A DNA stretch of 5,372 nt. It comes from Chloroflexota bacterium. Lineage in GTDB: Bacteria; Chloroflexota; Limnocylindria; Limnocylindrales; CSP1-4. The position numbers and the translations under genes were made by a program. Shown here in pieces: positions 5,254 to 5,372 of this stretch. The stretch spans positions 1 to 5,372 of the forward strand of contig DAIERN010000111.1 in NCBI GenBank assembly GCA_027346765.1. Direction: 5' to 3'. Numbering within the stretch: position 1 is the stretch's first letter; each line of letters opens with the position of its first letter. Below the pieces are notes generated by a model. It was not told the origin of the DNA, did not search any database, and was given only the letters and a program-made list of their open reading frames with translations.

Positions 5254-5372
5254 ATGAACCATGTCGTGCTGACGGGGCGGCTGACGCGCGATCCAGAGTC
5301 GCGCAAGCTGGCCAGTGGCAAGACTGTCACGGAGTTCTCCGTGGCCACCAACGACTACCGCGGCGGCTCGGA
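5254..5372 (+). CDS. ssb: Single-stranded DNA-binding protein, N-terminal fragment
   Basis: The first 39 codons are present and the gene runs off the window. The start MNHVVLTGRLTRDPE is the first OB-fold strand and turn of bacterial SSB. It is followed by the region ending TEFSVATNDY, the second and third strands that carry ssDNA-contacting residues. SSB coats single-stranded DNA as a tetramer during replication, recombination and repair. The acidic C-terminal tip cannot be seen. The start is fixed by AGGAGG upstream. The gene is separated by 104 bp from the oxidase/SnoaL operon and is likely transcribed independently. Confidence 0.9.
   Translation, partial: MNHVVLTGRLTRDPESRKLASGKTVTEFSVATNDYRGGS

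Overview
This is a G+C-rich bacterial chromosome segment, roughly two-thirds G+C by eye, with almost no non-coding space. Three things suggest a high-GC, free-living bacterium of a Chloroflexota- or Actinomycetota-like lineage. One is a lipoprotein whose lipobox is followed by a long Thr/Pro linker. Another is a pair of start codons that look leaderless, with TANNNT boxes directly upstream. The third is an ssb N-terminus of the type seen in those groups. This placement is an inference and was not tested by any search.

Layout: (1) 1-81 (+) is the 3' tail of a gene whose C-terminal peptide resembles the end of RsmI, the 16S rRNA ribose methyltransferase. (2) 115-1596 (+) is a complete FAD-dependent amine oxidase of the L-amino-acid-oxidase type (AO1). 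(3) 1597-1768 is a short convergent intergenic stretch with a diverged direct repeat and a bulged stem-loop. (4) 1769-3226, possibly 3250 (-), is an exported lipoprotein metallo-aminopeptidase of family M28 with a Thr/Pro linker and a PA domain. (5) 3227-3263 is a 37-bp divergent start region with a TANNNT box 6-7 nt before each ATG. (6) 3264-4781 (+) is a second amine oxidase, clearly a paralogue of the first (AO2). (7) 4778-5149 (+) is a small SnoaL/NTF2-like protein that starts at a TTG overlapping the AO2 stop codon. (8) 5254 to the window end (+) is the beginning of ssb, behind a strong Shine-Dalgarno sequence.

The four central genes can be read as one small amino-acid or peptide scavenging locus. 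A surface-anchored aminopeptidase related to Streptomyces griseus aminopeptidase would release free amino acids, probably hydrophobic ones. Two cytoplasmic flavin oxidases would then oxidatively deaminate imported L-amino acids or amines. The SnoaL-like protein, translationally coupled to the second oxidase, could handle a product or act as an accessory. The family assignments are well supported by visible motifs. The pathway linking them is inference from proximity. The locus lies between two housekeeping genes, so it looks like a chromosomal metabolic insert rather than a mobile element. I see no transposase, integrase, tRNA, rRNA or CRISPR array.
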